Assembly (NCBI RefSeq): GCF_900172255.1
Contig: NZ_FWFU01000002.1
Span: forward strand, 558,001-622,000
Direction of reading: 5' to 3'
Length of the DNA: 64,000 bases
DNA from: Roseovarius halotolerans
GTDB taxonomy: Bacteria; Pseudomonadota; Alphaproteobacteria; Rhodobacterales; Rhodobacteraceae
Position numbers and translations under genes: made by a program. Below the pieces are notes generated by a model that worked only from the letters and a program-made list of their open reading frames with translations, was not told the origin of the DNA and did no database searches. Of this stretch, positions 56,370-64,000 are shown one piece after another (within the stretch, counting starts at the first letter, position 1; each line of letters begins with the position of its first letter).

Positions 56370-57242
56370 ATGACAGCGCGGACGACGACAACGGAGGGGA
56401 CAGAGGCGCGGGCACCGCAGCTTTCTGTCGTTATCGCTGCGCGCAACGAGGAAGACTATATCGGGGCATGCCTGCAATCTCTTCTCGATCAGGACGAGGC
56501 GGCAGGGCGGATTGAGGTAATCCTGGCCGCGAATGCCTGCACCGATGATACGGTGGGCGTTGCCGCATCCTTTGCCCCGGCCATCGAGGCGCGCGGCTGG
56601 AGCCTGCAGATCCTCGACGTGCCCGCACCCGGCAAGGTGAAGGCGCTCAACGCGGGTGACAGTGCGGCCACGGGTGAGGTGTTGGTGTTCCTCGACGCCG
56701 ATATCCGGCTTGACCCTCAAATGCTGGGTCAGTTGCGTGCCGCGCTGGCAGGGGATGCACCGCGCTATGCCACGGGGACGCTGCGGGTCGCACCGGCGCG
56801 GACATGGGTCACGCGCCAGTATGCGCGGCTTTGGCAGGCATTGCCCTTTGTCCAGGGCGGCGCCGTGGGGGCGGGGCTTTTCGCGGTGAACCATAGCGGC
56901 CGCAGACGTTGGGGCGCATTTCCGGAAATCATATCGGACGATACCTTCGTGCGGCTCCAGTTCACGCCCGATGAGCGCGTCGAGGTCCCGGCGTGCTATC
57001 ACTGGCCGATGGTGGAAGGGTTTCGCAGGCTTGTGCGCGTGCGACGCCGGCAGGATGATGGGGTCAAAGAGATTCACCGCCTTTATCCCGACCTGCCCGC
57101 CCGCGAGGGCAAGGCACCATTGGGCCGCGCCGATATTCTTGGACTATTGGCAAGAATGCCCCTGGCCTTCATGGTCTATGCATCGGTTCATCTCGCCGTC
57201 CGCCTGCGCAAATCCCGCAGCGATTGGGCGCGCGGGCGATAG
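56370..57242 (+). CDS. Glycosyltransferase family 2
   Basis: A 290-residue GT-A glycosyltransferase. The N-terminal motif is LSVVIAARNEEDYIGACL, the DxD-type site is LVFLDADIRLD near residue 110, and the acceptor-side region includes QGGAVGAGLFAVN. A hydrophobic stretch near the C-terminus (LLARMPLAFMVYASVHLAV) may anchor it. ATG at 56370 with GAGGACC upstream is preferred over the longer frame from 56259. Divergent from the oxidoreductase operon; the sulfotransferase gene follows after 61 bases. Confidence 0.88.
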   Translation: MTARTTTTEGTEARAPQLSVVIAARNEEDYIGACLQSLLDQDEAAGRIEVILAANACTDDTVGVAASFAPAIEARGWSLQILDVPAPGKVKALNAGDSAATGEVLVFLDADIRLDPQMLGQLRAALAGDAPRYATGTLRVAPARTWVTRQYARLWQALPFVQGGAVGAGLFAVNHSGRRRWGAFPEIISDDTFVRLQFTPDERVEVPACYHWPMVEGFRRLVRVRRRQDDGVKEIHRLYPDLPAREGKAPLGRADILGLLARMPLAFMVYASVHLAVRLRKSRSDWARGR

Positions 57243-57303
57243 GAGGAGCTGGAGGCACACACGAGAGCTGCTTACGATCAAACAAGATAATGAAAGTCAT
57301 TCC

Positions 57304-58020
57304 ATGCCACTCGTCACTTCCCCAATGGGTCACATTTTCTTCGCGCATGTTCCAAAAACCGGCGGCACAAGCATCGAGGATTACCTGATAAAGCGGTTCG
57401 GCGGGATTAGCCTTCTGGAAGACGCCGGGACGCGCGACACGGCCTTTCAGCGCGACGTGATACAGCCAGTGCAACATTTGACAGCACGCGAACTGAACTT
57501 ATTGCTGCCCCCCGATATCCACTATTGTTTTGCGATCGTAAGAGACCCGGTGGAACGCATCGTCAGCGAATATCGGTTCCAGTCCGGCATATCGAAAGCG
57601 AGCAGCCTTGGGTTTTCGACCTGGCTCAGGCTGGTCTTTTCAGCGGCAAGGCGTGACCCGCGCGTCTATGACAATCATATTCGACCGCAAAGTGATCTTG
57701 TTCCCGAAGCGGCGGAGGTCTTTTATTTCGAAAACGGATTTCAGCCAGTGCTCCAACGCATCGACGAACTATTTGGAACAACGGACTCCGAAGCCGAAAT
57801 TCGGCATCTTCTGAAGCAACCAAAGCCCAGGCCGCGCCTGTTCCGTCAGGACTTGGACCTAGTGCATGAGTTCTACGCCGAGGATTACAGGCGCTTTGGA
57901 TACGACAGACCAGCCTTGGACGGCACGTCGCATGACAGATACGCTGCCCTACGCGCAATCCTGGCGGCGCCAATGGCAAGGGTGCTGCTCGCTCGGCAAC
58001 GCCGCAGATGGCTGCGCTAG
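57304..58020 (+). CDS. Sulfotransferase family 2-like protein
   Basis: A 238-residue protein with the 5'-PAPS-binding motif HVPKTGGTSIEDYL near residue 15 and the 3'-phosphate motif VRDPVERIVSEYRF near residue 80. This is the pattern of carbohydrate sulfotransferases of the PF03567 type, so it likely sulfates a sugar of the polymer. ATG at 57304 is in the same open frame as an unrelated upstream stretch; MPLVTSPMGHIFFAHV is the sensible start. Confidence 0.85.
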   Translation: MPLVTSPMGHIFFAHVPKTGGTSIEDYLIKRFGGISLLEDAGTRDTAFQRDVIQPVQHLTARELNLLLPPDIHYCFAIVRDPVERIVSEYRFQSGISKASSLGFSTWLRLVFSAARRDPRVYDNHIRPQSDLVPEAAEVFYFENGFQPVLQRIDELFGTTDSEAEIRHLLKQPKPRPRLFRQDLDLVHEFYAEDYRRFGYDRPALDGTSHDRYAALRAILAAPMARVLLARQRRRWLR

Positions 58021-58021
58021 G

Positions 58022-59038
58022 CTAAGGCAGGCGTGCTTCGTATTCGGCACTCTTTTCGGTGAAATATGAAACCCAGCCCGACAGCGCGTGTTTCTCTCTC
58101 GCGCGCGCCGAAGCGCGCGCTCCGAGATCGCGCATCGCTGCGCTATTATGCGACAAGCCTTGCACAGCAGCGATCATCGCCGCTGTGTCACCTGCAGGAA
58201 CCAGATGAGCGTTCACCCCATCTTCGACATAGTCGCTTACACCAAGTGAATCCGTGATGACCATTGCGCGACCAAGCAACATCGACCCGACAATAGTGAT
58301 ATGCCCGCAGGTGGTCTTGTCACTCCGCAGCGGAATCACCACGCCCGCGCTGTCCTGAACGATGCGCCAGGTTTGTCGTGCAGGCAGATTGGTGAAAACT
58401 TTGACGTTCTGAGGGAAATTGATGCCCCGGATACTATGCGGCCTTGCGACGACGACCATTGCAACGTCGGGAAGCGCACGCATCGCCTCAGCAAGCAACC
58501 TGTAGTCACGCCCCTCTCCACCGATGGAACACAGGTAGGAGTCTGGACCGCTCACAGGATTTTCCGGACCAGGCTGTGGTGCTTCCATCGCCCAGTGAAG
58601 AAAACGAAAGCGCTCAGGTTGGAATCCGAAATATTCAGAATAGAGACTGCGTTCATATTGCGAGAAGACTATAAACTCGTCGATTCCTGCCAGCATGGAC
58701 CGCAGCCGCCTGAAATCCATCTTGACCGGCATATCAGTGAAGTTGAAGGCAAACGCGATCTGCGGAACCTGCGGGCAGAACCGCTTGCGAAAGAGGTTGG
58801 TTGCCGCACTCATGCGCGGGAGGTGTGAGACCAGAACCGAGCGCTCTTCCCGCGCCGCACATCTTGCTGATTGGTAGGCTGCGCGCCATCGCGCTAGATT
58901 GGGCTTCCTGACGATCCGCTCCATGCTTGTCCGTGGGCGACCTACATGGAATTCCCAACTGATCGAGCGGTCTAGGCAAAAAGGCTGAAGAAAGGTCCAA
59001 TCTTGACTGACAAGATCGGCTGAGTTGATGAAATGCAA
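58022..59038 (-). CDS. Glycosyltransferase (GT4-like)
   Basis: A 338-residue GT-B-type transferase without a strong signature. The C-terminal half contains VVIPLRSDKTTCGHITIVGSMLLGRAMVITDS and DYVEDGVNAHLVPAGDT, as in GT4 enzymes, while the usual EGFG motif is replaced by KTTCGHIT. The start is a TTG at 59038 with GGAG eight bases upstream. It faces the sulfotransferase gene convergently with no gap. Confidence 0.78.
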   Translation of the reverse strand: MHFINSADLVSQDWTFLQPFCLDRSISWEFHVGRPRTSMERIVRKPNLARWRAAYQSARCAAREERSVLVSHLPRMSAATNLFRKRFCPQVPQIAFAFNFTDMPVKMDFRRLRSMLAGIDEFIVFSQYERSLYSEYFGFQPERFRFLHWAMEAPQPGPENPVSGPDSYLCSIGGEGRDYRLLAEAMRALPDVAMVVVARPHSIRGINFPQNVKVFTNLPARQTWRIVQDSAGVVIPLRSDKTTCGHITIVGSMLLGRAMVITDSLGVSDYVEDGVNAHLVPAGDTAAMIAAVQGLSHNSAAMRDLGARASARAREKHALSGWVSYFTEKSAEYEARLP

Positions 59039-59092
59039 CCTTTGACTCCAATCTATTGATCCGACTCAAGCGTCGTTCTTCGGGATTCGTTT

Positions 59093-60070
59093 TCACTTAT
59101 ACTCGATCAACCCGCGTCGGCGGCCCAGAAGGCGGCCGCGCCAGTATGAAAGGGCGCCGAGCGCCTCGGGGAATTTCCCGAGAACCAGAAAAAGGGCACG
59201 CTCCCAGGCGGTTCGGTCAAGGCCCTCGCGGATGGCCAGGCGCAGGATCTGTGCGGGATAGATCAGCACCGCCAGAAGCGCGACAGGGCCAAGCGCAATT
59301 GCTGCGATGAGGATCGCCGCTGGCAGAACCGCGCCCCAAGCCAGCGCCTTGCGCGTTTCCCGCCTCCAATGTCCTGTAGGCCCGGCGCCATGCATTGCCG
59401 CGCCTTCGGCAAAGGCATGTCCGGCGCGGCGCGTGCGTTTCCACCATTGGCCGAAACGTGACATCGCCGCATCGTGCAGCGTCATTTCATGATCCAGCCG
59501 CCAGATCCGCCAGCCACGCCCGCGCAGCCGTACGCAGAGATCGGGTTCTTCCCCGGCGATCAGCCCCGGATTGAATCCATCTACCTCCTGCAGGGCGCTC
59601 ACACGCATCAGTGCATCCCCTCCGCAGGCACCGGATTCGCCGATCGGCGTGTCCCATTCCCAATCGCAGAGGCGGTTATAGACGGACGCCTCCGGGAAGC
59701 GTTCGCGCCTGCGCCCGAACGCAACTGCCACATCATCGGCGCTTATCAGGAAGGCATGTGCCGTCTCGATCCAGCCTTCACGAAGCTCACAATCACCGTC
59801 GATGAACTGCACATGATCCACATGCGTCAGCGCCAGCAGCGCCTCCAGCCCGGCATTGCGGGCGCGCGCCGCGGTAAAGGGCGTATCGAGATCCAGTTCA
59901 ATCACCGTGACGCCGCGCGCGCGGGCCGCATCGACGCTGCCGTCGCTTGATCCTGAATCGACGTAGACCACATGCGCTACACGCCCGAGCACCGAGTCGA
60001 GGCAACGGATCAATCGCGCGCCTTCATTGCGGCCGATGACGACCGCGCCGATATGCGGATCAGCGGACAT
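59093..60070 (-). CDS. Glycosyltransferase family 2 (membrane-associated)
   Basis: A 325-residue GT-A enzyme. It begins IGAVVIGRNEGARLIRCL, has VVYVDSGSSDGSVD and the FIDGDCELREGW site, and ends with a C-terminal hydrophobic region (WGAVLPAAILIAAIALGPVALLAVLIYP). It resembles succinoglycan-type transferases. It overlaps the upstream sulfotransferase gene by 11 bases. Confidence 0.9.
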   Translation of the reverse strand: MSADPHIGAVVIGRNEGARLIRCLDSVLGRVAHVVYVDSGSSDGSVDAARARGVTVIELDLDTPFTAARARNAGLEALLALTHVDHVQFIDGDCELREGWIETAHAFLISADDVAVAFGRRRERFPEASVYNRLCDWEWDTPIGESGACGGDALMRVSALQEVDGFNPGLIAGEEPDLCVRLRGRGWRIWRLDHEMTLHDAAMSRFGQWWKRTRRAGHAFAEGAAMHGAGPTGHWRRETRKALAWGAVLPAAILIAAIALGPVALLAVLIYPAQILRLAIREGLDRTAWERALFLVLGKFPEALGALSYWRGRLLGRRRGLIEYK

Positions 60071-60911
60071 CGGTCACGAAAGGATAGCTGGCGCACAGGT
60101 CGTCGCGTTCTGGAAATATCTTGCGCAGCTCAACGTAATCCTGAGCAAAACGCTGCTCCAGACCGGCGCGTAATGCGGCGGAAAGTTCGGGCCGTTCATG
60201 CATCTGGCGTGCCGCCTTGATCCGGTCGCGCAGGGCCTGGGGGATCAGCGCGCGGCGCAACCGGGTGGCTACGGGGTTGTCGAAGATCAGCTTATGCATG
60301 GGAAAGCGCCTGATGCGTTCGGCCGAGGCGTTGACCTGCGCGCTTTCCTCGCGCCATTGGGCAGTGCCGCCATATCCCAGAAATTCACAAACCTGTTCCA
60401 GCGTAGCCTGCGGAGCCTGCTTCATCTTCTCGAGGCTGAGGATCAGCAGGTTGGCCTTGCCGAATTGTTTCACATAGGGCGCGATCTGCATCGCGTAGCA
60501 GCTATAGTCAATCAGCGCATCGTGCTGTGCGAAGGCCTTGTCGATATCTCCCGACATCACGCCCATCGACCATTCGTGAATGTAATGCGAGACCGCCCGT
60601 GCGACCGGGTCGCGGATCAGGTAGATCAGCTTTGGCGACTCCAGCATCTCAGACATCCGCGCCAGCGTGTGGGGATGGGTCGGCAGCTTGGCATAATGCG
60701 TGCTGGCCTCGCCCTTGATGTCCCCATCTGCGGCATCAGCGAAGAGCGCCTCATACCAACCCTGACCGCGCGCAAAGACCGCGTCGTCGGAAAAGAAATT
60801 CGGCTCCTTCGGATCGGTCATGAAGATGCCGGGTTGCAGGCCAAGCTGCGCGGCGAGAGTGCTGGTGCCACATTTCATTGCGCCGATGATGATGAAATCG
60901 GGTCCGGCCAT
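60060..60911 (-). CDS. Sulfotransferase (PAPS-dependent)
   Basis: A 283-residue sulfotransferase with the 5'-PSB motif IIGAMKCGTSTLAAQL at residues ~7-22 and the 3'-PB motif LIRDPVARAVSHYIHEW near residue 98. It also has the KEPNFFSDD segment common to heparan-type N- and O-sulfotransferases. It is the second sulfotransferase in this locus and is of a different subfamily. It lies three bases downstream of a GT2 gene and overlaps the next GT2, so it works with them. Confidence 0.9.
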   Translation of the reverse strand: MAGPDFIIIGAMKCGTSTLAAQLGLQPGIFMTDPKEPNFFSDDAVFARGQGWYEALFADAADGDIKGEASTHYAKLPTHPHTLARMSEMLESPKLIYLIRDPVARAVSHYIHEWSMGVMSGDIDKAFAQHDALIDYSCYAMQIAPYVKQFGKANLLILSLEKMKQAPQATLEQVCEFLGYGGTAQWREESAQVNASAERIRRFPMHKLIFDNPVATRLRRALIPQALRDRIKAARQMHERPELSAALRAGLEQRFAQDYVELRKIFPERDDLCASYPFVTDVR

Positions 60912-60914
60912 GGC

Positions 60915-61904
60915 TCAGCTCTCCCGCGCATGCCGGTCGCCGAGGGGCGACAGGATGTTGGTCCAGATATCGCGCGCTTCGCCCGCGTTGCTGGGTGGAA
61001 CCTCCTTGCCAGCAAGAACCCTCAGCCGTGCGATCAAGCGCCCCAGAAGCCATGCGGCATTCGCCCGCAAAGGGCCAAGCGGCCCGTAAAGCTGGCGAAA
61101 CAGGCGGGTGCGAGAGGCGTAGTAATAGGCAGGCAGACGTTTGCGACCGCTTGCAAGGGCCTTGAGCGGACCGCTGCCACCCCGGAAATGGACGACGCGT
61201 GCCTCCGGCACATAGGCGATCCGCCAGTCAGCGCGCCGCGCACGCCAGCAATACTCGACGTCCTCGAAATAGAGAAAATAACCTTCGTCCATCGGACCGA
61301 CCTGTCGGATCATCCTGTCGCGCAGCAGGATGCAGGCGAAGCTGGCCCAGTCGATCTGGTCGCTTCGGGGCGGCATGGTGAGCGACACTTCGCGCGATGC
61401 GAGAACCCGGCTGACGGGGCCACTTCGCGCACCGCGTATCAGCTCGCTTGCGGGTGAGGGGAAGCGAAAGCAACTGACCTGCTGCTCGCCATCGTCATAT
61501 TCGATACAAGGCGCCAGGAACCCCGCATCAGGGTTGGCATCGGCGGTGTTCAGGATCGTCTCAAGAAAGCCGGGCCGCACGACCGTATCGGAATTGAGCA
61601 CAAGGTAGAATTCCGCCTCGCGCGCTCCGATACCCTGATTGTGCCCGCCCGAGAAGCCGGAGTTCGTATCGGATCGGATCAGGCTGACCGGTGTATCGGC
61701 TGGCAGGCTGGCGATCCAGGCGGCGATCTCCTCGGCCGATCCGTCGCCCGACAGGTTGTCGACGACGACCACATGCGCATCGATACCGCCGATATCATCC
61801 AGCACCGAGCGGACGCAGCAAATGGTCATCTCTGCCGTCCGATAATTGATGATCGAGACAACGAGCTTGTGTGATGGCGAAGAGGAAATGCCAGTCTCCG
61901 TCAC
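60915..61904 (-). CDS. Glycosyltransferase family 2 (rhamnosyltransferase-like)
   Basis: A 329-residue GT-A transferase of the rhamnosyl/galactofuranosyl type. It has VSIINYRTAEMTICCVRSV, VVVVDNLSGDGS, NSGFSGGHNQGI and LVLNSDTVVRPGF, and the later MDEGYFLYFEDVEYCWRAR with the ED acceptor pair. The start is a GTG at 61904 with a weak ribosome-binding site. It is first of a three-gene minus-strand set with the sulfotransferase and another GT2, and diverges from the polymerase gene. Confidence 0.92.
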   Translation of the reverse strand: MTETGISSSPSHKLVVSIINYRTAEMTICCVRSVLDDIGGIDAHVVVVDNLSGDGSAEEIAAWIASLPADTPVSLIRSDTNSGFSGGHNQGIGAREAEFYLVLNSDTVVRPGFLETILNTADANPDAGFLAPCIEYDDGEQQVSCFRFPSPASELIRGARSGPVSRVLASREVSLTMPPRSDQIDWASFACILLRDRMIRQVGPMDEGYFLYFEDVEYCWRARRADWRIAYVPEARVVHFRGGSGPLKALASGRKRLPAYYYASRTRLFRQLYGPLGPLRANAAWLLGRLIARLRVLAGKEVPPSNAGEARDIWTNILSPLGDRHARES

Positions 61905-62168
61905 GTCAGGGTCCGGTTCAGAAATTCATGCGCGCAAAAAATGCCGGTTCATCCGGGACTATAGGTAGGCGGCACCGGTTTCGTAAAGGCCTGCAACATT
62001 TCGAGAAACAATCGGGCAGGGCAAATCCGAATTGTTGGCCGGAAACGTATGCCAACCTGGCATATCACCAATCCGGATGTTTCGCGCGCGGCCGAAACCT
62101 CGTATGAATGGAACAGAAGCCAATTTCAGGCCGACCGCAGTTCCGCGACGAGAAACGAATAGACACAT

Positions 62169-63725
62169 ATGCCATCGAATTTCGCCTATCTTGCCCTGTT
62201 TCTCTGGCCCGTTGTCGTCTTCATCCTGTTCACGAAGCGTCCCGTGAACGAGGCGCTCGCCTGGTCGATCATCGCAGGTTACATGCTGCTGCCCGAGATC
62301 ACCGCATTTGACCTGCCGGTGCTGCCGGCATGGGGGAAGCAGCTGGTGCCAAGCCTGTTCGCGGCGATCATGTGCTATACGATGCTACAGATGCACAAGG
62401 CGCATGCCGCAGGTCCAGCTGTGGCGCGCGCGCCTGCTCAGCGACGTGACGTGCAAAGGACATTCTCGATAGACGACTTCACCGTGCAACGCGGGCGTGT
62501 TCTGTTTTGGGTGTTGCTGCTTTTGCTGTTCGGATCGCCATTCATTACGGCAATCACAAACCGCGAACCGGTTTCGGAGGGGTTCCGCTTCATATCGGGG
62601 ATGCGCATTTATGACAGCTTCTCGATGAACCTTGATCTGCTTGTGTCCTTGTTACCGTTCTTTCTGGCGCGCCGCTTCCTGGCAAGCCCGGAAAGCCATG
62701 TGACCCTGCTGAAGGTTCTGGCGCTTGCCTGCCTGGCGTATTCCCTGCTGGCACTGTGGGAAGTGCGCATGAGTCCGCGGCTGAACCGCGAGATCTACGG
62801 GTTCTTCGGCCATAGCTGGTCGCAGCATGTCCGCTATGGTGGGTATCGACCGATCCTTTTCCTGAACCACGGGATCTGGGTGGCCATCCTGTTCACGCTT
62901 GGCGTGCTGGCCTCGGCTGCACTTTGGCGTGATCAACTCAGGCACGGGTCTGCGGGGAAATGGCTCTTGGCCTCGCTCTGGCTCTTGGGGGTGCTGATTT
63001 TGTGTAAATCCGTCGGCGCCATCGCCATCGCGTTTCTGCTTTTGCCCATGTTGCTGTTCTTCGGGGCGCGCATGCAGCTTATGAGCGCCGCCCTGATCGC
63101 GGCTACGGTGATGACCTATCCGATCCTGCGTGGTGCCGATCTTGTCCCGACCGACCGAATTCATTCATTTTTCTCGAAAATAGACACCGACAGGGCGAGC
63201 ACCCTGCAGTACAGATTCAATGCCGAGGATCTGCTGCTTGAGCGGGCGAACCAGAAGCCACTTGCGGGCTGGGGAAGTTGGGGCAGAAACCGCGTCAGCA
63301 ATGACTCGGGACGAGATGCCGCCGCGACGGATGGTTATTGGGTGATCGTGATCGGCGTTTACGGTTGGCTGGGCTATATCGCGCAGTTCGGCTTGCTTGC
63401 GGCGGCGCCAGTTCTTCTGGCGTTCAACAAGAGCCGTCTGAACCTATCTCCGGCGACAGTGGGATTGACGGTTGTTCTCGCGGCTGCGCTGATCGATCTT
63501 ATTCCGAATGCCACAACCTCACCAGTGGTCTGGCTTTTGGCTGGCGCGCTGATGGGGCGCTATCAGACCGCTGTCGCAGGAGCGAAAGCGCTAAACCCGC
63601 AGGCTGCGCGCGCCGGTACCGAACCGCGTCGCAGCAGCGCGGCGCCACAAGAGGTTCCCGCCATGAAGCCAGAGCGCGAAGCACCGCGATACCCGGCGCA
63701 TGTGCGGCGTCCGAGGGAAGGATGA
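62169..63725 (+). CDS. O-antigen polymerase/ligase-like membrane protein
   Basis: A 518-residue inner-membrane protein with about ten hydrophobic helices, beginning FAYLALFLWPVVVFILF. The large periplasmic loop (about residues 330-395) contains STLQYRFNAEDLLLERANQKPLAGWGSWGRNR, the pattern of Wzy/O-antigen ligase-like proteins just before the last helices. It would polymerise repeat units or ligate them to an acceptor. The C-terminal ~50 residues are polar. A single ATG at 62169 fits the first helix. Confidence 0.82.
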   Translation: MPSNFAYLALFLWPVVVFILFTKRPVNEALAWSIIAGYMLLPEITAFDLPVLPAWGKQLVPSLFAAIMCYTMLQMHKAHAAGPAVARAPAQRRDVQRTFSIDDFTVQRGRVLFWVLLLLLFGSPFITAITNREPVSEGFRFISGMRIYDSFSMNLDLLVSLLPFFLARRFLASPESHVTLLKVLALACLAYSLLALWEVRMSPRLNREIYGFFGHSWSQHVRYGGYRPILFLNHGIWVAILFTLGVLASAALWRDQLRHGSAGKWLLASLWLLGVLILCKSVGAIAIAFLLLPMLLFFGARMQLMSAALIAATVMTYPILRGADLVPTDRIHSFFSKIDTDRASTLQYRFNAEDLLLERANQKPLAGWGSWGRNRVSNDSGRDAAATDGYWVIVIGVYGWLGYIAQFGLLAAAPVLLAFNKSRLNLSPATVGLTVVLAAALIDLIPNATTSPVVWLLAGALMGRYQTAVAGAKALNPQAARAGTEPRRSSAAPQEVPAMKPEREAPRYPAHVRRPREG

Positions 63726-63732
63726 ACCCAGC

Positions 63733-64000
63733 GTGAAGCAGATTTCCGGGAAGGTCACGGTCGACCCTTACGATTGCCCCGAGGATCGCCTGATCACGGC
63801 GCGTTCGCATCTTGTCGATCGCTTCGTGCCGGATTGCGAGCGCATCACGCTTCCGGCAAAGCGCGTGGGCGGCGGATCGGTCTCTTTCGAAAAGAAGGCG
63901 TTGGTGGCGCAGCCGCCCAATCGCGCGAAGCGCCGCTTTCTCTCGTTTGGTCCCGCCACGGTAAAGCAACGGCGCACAGAGAAGACCTTCATCGATTTTC
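63733..64000 (+). CDS. Unrecognised gene, 5' part (cut by right edge)
   Basis: A GTG at 63733 opens a frame with no stop to the end of the window (at least 89 residues). It begins MKQISGKVTVDPYDCPEDRL and contains LVDRFVPDCERITLPAKR. I do not recognise the family. It starts seven bases after the polymerase stop with GAAGGA upstream, so it is probably in the same operon. No signal peptide or membrane segment is seen in the visible part. Confidence 0.55.
   Translation, partial: MKQISGKVTVDPYDCPEDRLITARSHLVDRFVPDCERITLPAKRVGGGSVSFEKKALVAQPPNRAKRRFLSFGPATVKQRRTEKTFIDF

Overview
The window looks like a chromosomal segment of an alphaproteobacterium of the order Rhodobacterales (Roseobacter-type). 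The evidence is high-GC coding sequence, gene neighbourhoods I recognise from that group (heparinase-like/purH/lspA/DUF3035/M16 pair; hemD/mitofilin-like/hemY divergent from tsaD-gpsA; dnaA-dnaN-recF), a Rhodobacteraceae-style C-rich intergenic repeat, and a VPLPA-CTERM sorting signal. I do not assign a genus.

0-22 kb is mainly housekeeping. On the plus strand are a heparinase II/III-like protein (cut by the left edge), purH, lspA, a DUF3035 lipoprotein and two M16 peptidase-family genes. On the minus strand are gyrB, a LysE exporter, a VOC protein, recF, dnaN, dnaA and rpsT, followed by an enoyl-CoA hydratase and mutM. ubiE-ubiB run the other way. A kinase-like phosphotransferase and a small flagellar group (flgD, fliK, a rod-binding protein, a FlgN-like chaperone) follow. 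This flagellar group stops abruptly: next to it, on the minus strand, are only the ribosome-binding site and first ~32 codons of motB, joined to unrelated sequence.

23-34 kb holds a methyltransferase, tRNA-Thr(CGT), the hemD/mitofilin-like/hemY operon, tsaD-gpsA-YCII-EVE, a DUF2853 protein, ahcY, an HD phosphohydrolase and a PPP-type phosphatase.

34-64 kb is a surface-polymer and secretion region. A type I secretion ATPase, an HlyD adaptor and a NodT-type outer-membrane lipoprotein come first, then a rhomboid protease. After that come exopolysaccharide genes: an outer-membrane beta-barrel, a Wza-like export protein, a VPLPA-CTERM protein, an 816-residue TPR lipoprotein, a priming sugar transferase, an ExeA-like AAA ATPase, a Wzz/GumC chain-length protein and a separate BY-kinase. 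These are followed by six glycosyltransferases, two Gfo/Idh/MocA oxidoreductases, two sulfotransferases and an O-antigen polymerase/ligase-like membrane protein. The right edge cuts an unrecognised gene.

The most interesting system is this last locus. It carries the accessory set usually seen with exosortase (PEP-CTERM/XrtA) exopolysaccharide loci, together with a VPLPA-CTERM substrate, but no exosortase and no Wzx flippase lie inside the window. The two sulfotransferases suggest that the polymer is sulfated. Functions are inferred from sequence motifs and context; no searches were run.
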